DNA of 64,000 nt from Muraenolepis orangiensis (Eukaryota; Chordata; Actinopteri; Gadiformes; Muraenolepididae), in NCBI GenBank assembly GCA_027704905.1, contig CM051015.1, positions 12,020,895 through 12,084,894 of the forward strand, given 5' to 3'. The notes under the pieces are model-generated. The model was not told where the DNA came from and did not search any database. It saw only the letters and a list, made by a program, of their open reading frames with translations. Made by a program: the position numbers and the translations under genes. Below, one piece after another: positions 63,273 to 64,000 of this stretch. The first letter of the stretch is position 1, and every line of letters begins with the position of its first letter.

Positions 63273-64000
63273 CATTTAAGTATTAATAGTCCCTCAAAAT
63301 GGAGGAGGATGGATGGAGACAAGGCATTGATGGCCGAAACATTTGGTAGGGGGGAAAAAACTCTTTAACAGATTGACACCTACATTTTATGGGGTTTTAA
63401 ATGTAGCACACACATAGGTTAGAAAAACCATCCATCTGAGGGGTCATGAAACACCACTGTCTTAATGCTCGGCTCAATGGCACTGCTTTTACCCCTGCTC
63501 TGGAACCAGCACTCGAGTCAAAGCATAAACATTGCACACAAGTTCGGGCTTGTTTTCTTTCTATTTCGTCTTGCGTTTTCTTTTGTTGCTTGTTCTTTTA
63601 CCTTCCACAGTCTCACCTCCGTTACCTGCCATCAAAGCATCGCGTTCTCGTGGCCGCGCAGACGACGCGCACTGACTGCGTTTTCACCCAGATAACAACA
63701 GCGCCATCTGCTGCAAGCCGCCGACATATCAACCTGCACCACGTGGACAACCCTGAATTTGATTCTAATCGTGTTAAGACATTATTTAATAGAGCGGTAT
63801 GGCGAGGGCGGTTAAATGAACGCTAATGAACAAGATTAGCCCTGTTGATTGCTGTGACATTGCGTGTTTTTCCCTACCAGTCTGCCTGTAGAACGTTGAT
63901 ATTCTCGTCATCGTGCTTAGTACACACAGTCAGAGCTAACCGAGCCCGAGTAACGAACCTGAGCTGTTAATGTGTTCTGAGCTTCACCCCCTCCCAGGTC
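63273..64000. other. Intergenic sequence, no gene seen
   Basis: Mostly unique, repeat-poor sequence with short open frames that have no recognisable domain. Confidence 0.5.

Noticed and set aside
63446..63826. 126-codon + strand frame near the window end
   Set aside because: No recognisable domain, no splice or codon-use support; consistent with chance in unique sequence.

Overview
The window is a piece of a teleost fish genome. It has split genes with GT-AG introns, GC-rich third codon positions in exons against AT-richer introns, vertebrate LINE and tRNA-SINE copies, and an extreme load of CA/GT, CT and TA microsatellites. Such repeat density is reminiscent of codfishes (Gadidae), but that taxonomic step is inference.

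One protein-coding gene is evident. It lies on the + strand and covers roughly the first 45.8 kb. Twenty coding exons (6259 to 43170) join in a consistent phase into about 1134 codons of a contactin-associated protein (neurexin superfamily, Caspr). Within the family the match is best to CNTNAP5, recognised from remembered family sequence rather than from a search. The domain order is LamG1, LamG2, EGF1, fibrinogen-like, LamG3, EGF2, LamG4, one transmembrane helix, and a short cytoplasmic tail ending in EYYI. The signal peptide and discoidin (F5/8C) exons are not in the window, so bases 1-6258 are probably the end of a large upstream intron. Family genes usually have about 24 coding exons, so these would be exons 5-24. 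A 3' UTR of about 2.65 kb is inferred, ending near an AATAAA at 45815 that is followed by a GT-rich tract.

The introns and flanks carry mobile elements. A reverse-strand LINE RT fragment (2640-3525) sits inside an element bounded by palindromic repeats (2049-4335). An L2-like LINE lies in intron 11 (26460-27873). A second LINE of the same group as the first lies at 52855-54210. Seven copies of one tRNA-derived SINE family are spread through the window, and one copy of a different tRNA-type SINE lies at about 56300-56540. From about 45.85 to 64 kb I see no host gene, only repeats and some unique stretches that could be regulatory.

The most interesting signal is the placement of complementary dinucleotide repeats. 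Introns 8, 10 and 15 have long AC tracts just after the 5' splice site and GT tracts at or near the 3' splice site, so the pre-mRNA could fold and bridge the intron. The 3' UTR also carries a long CA tract followed 69 bases later by a GT tract, predicting a long double-stranded hairpin in the mature mRNA.

Exon and intron numbers below are local (exon 1 = first exon visible here).
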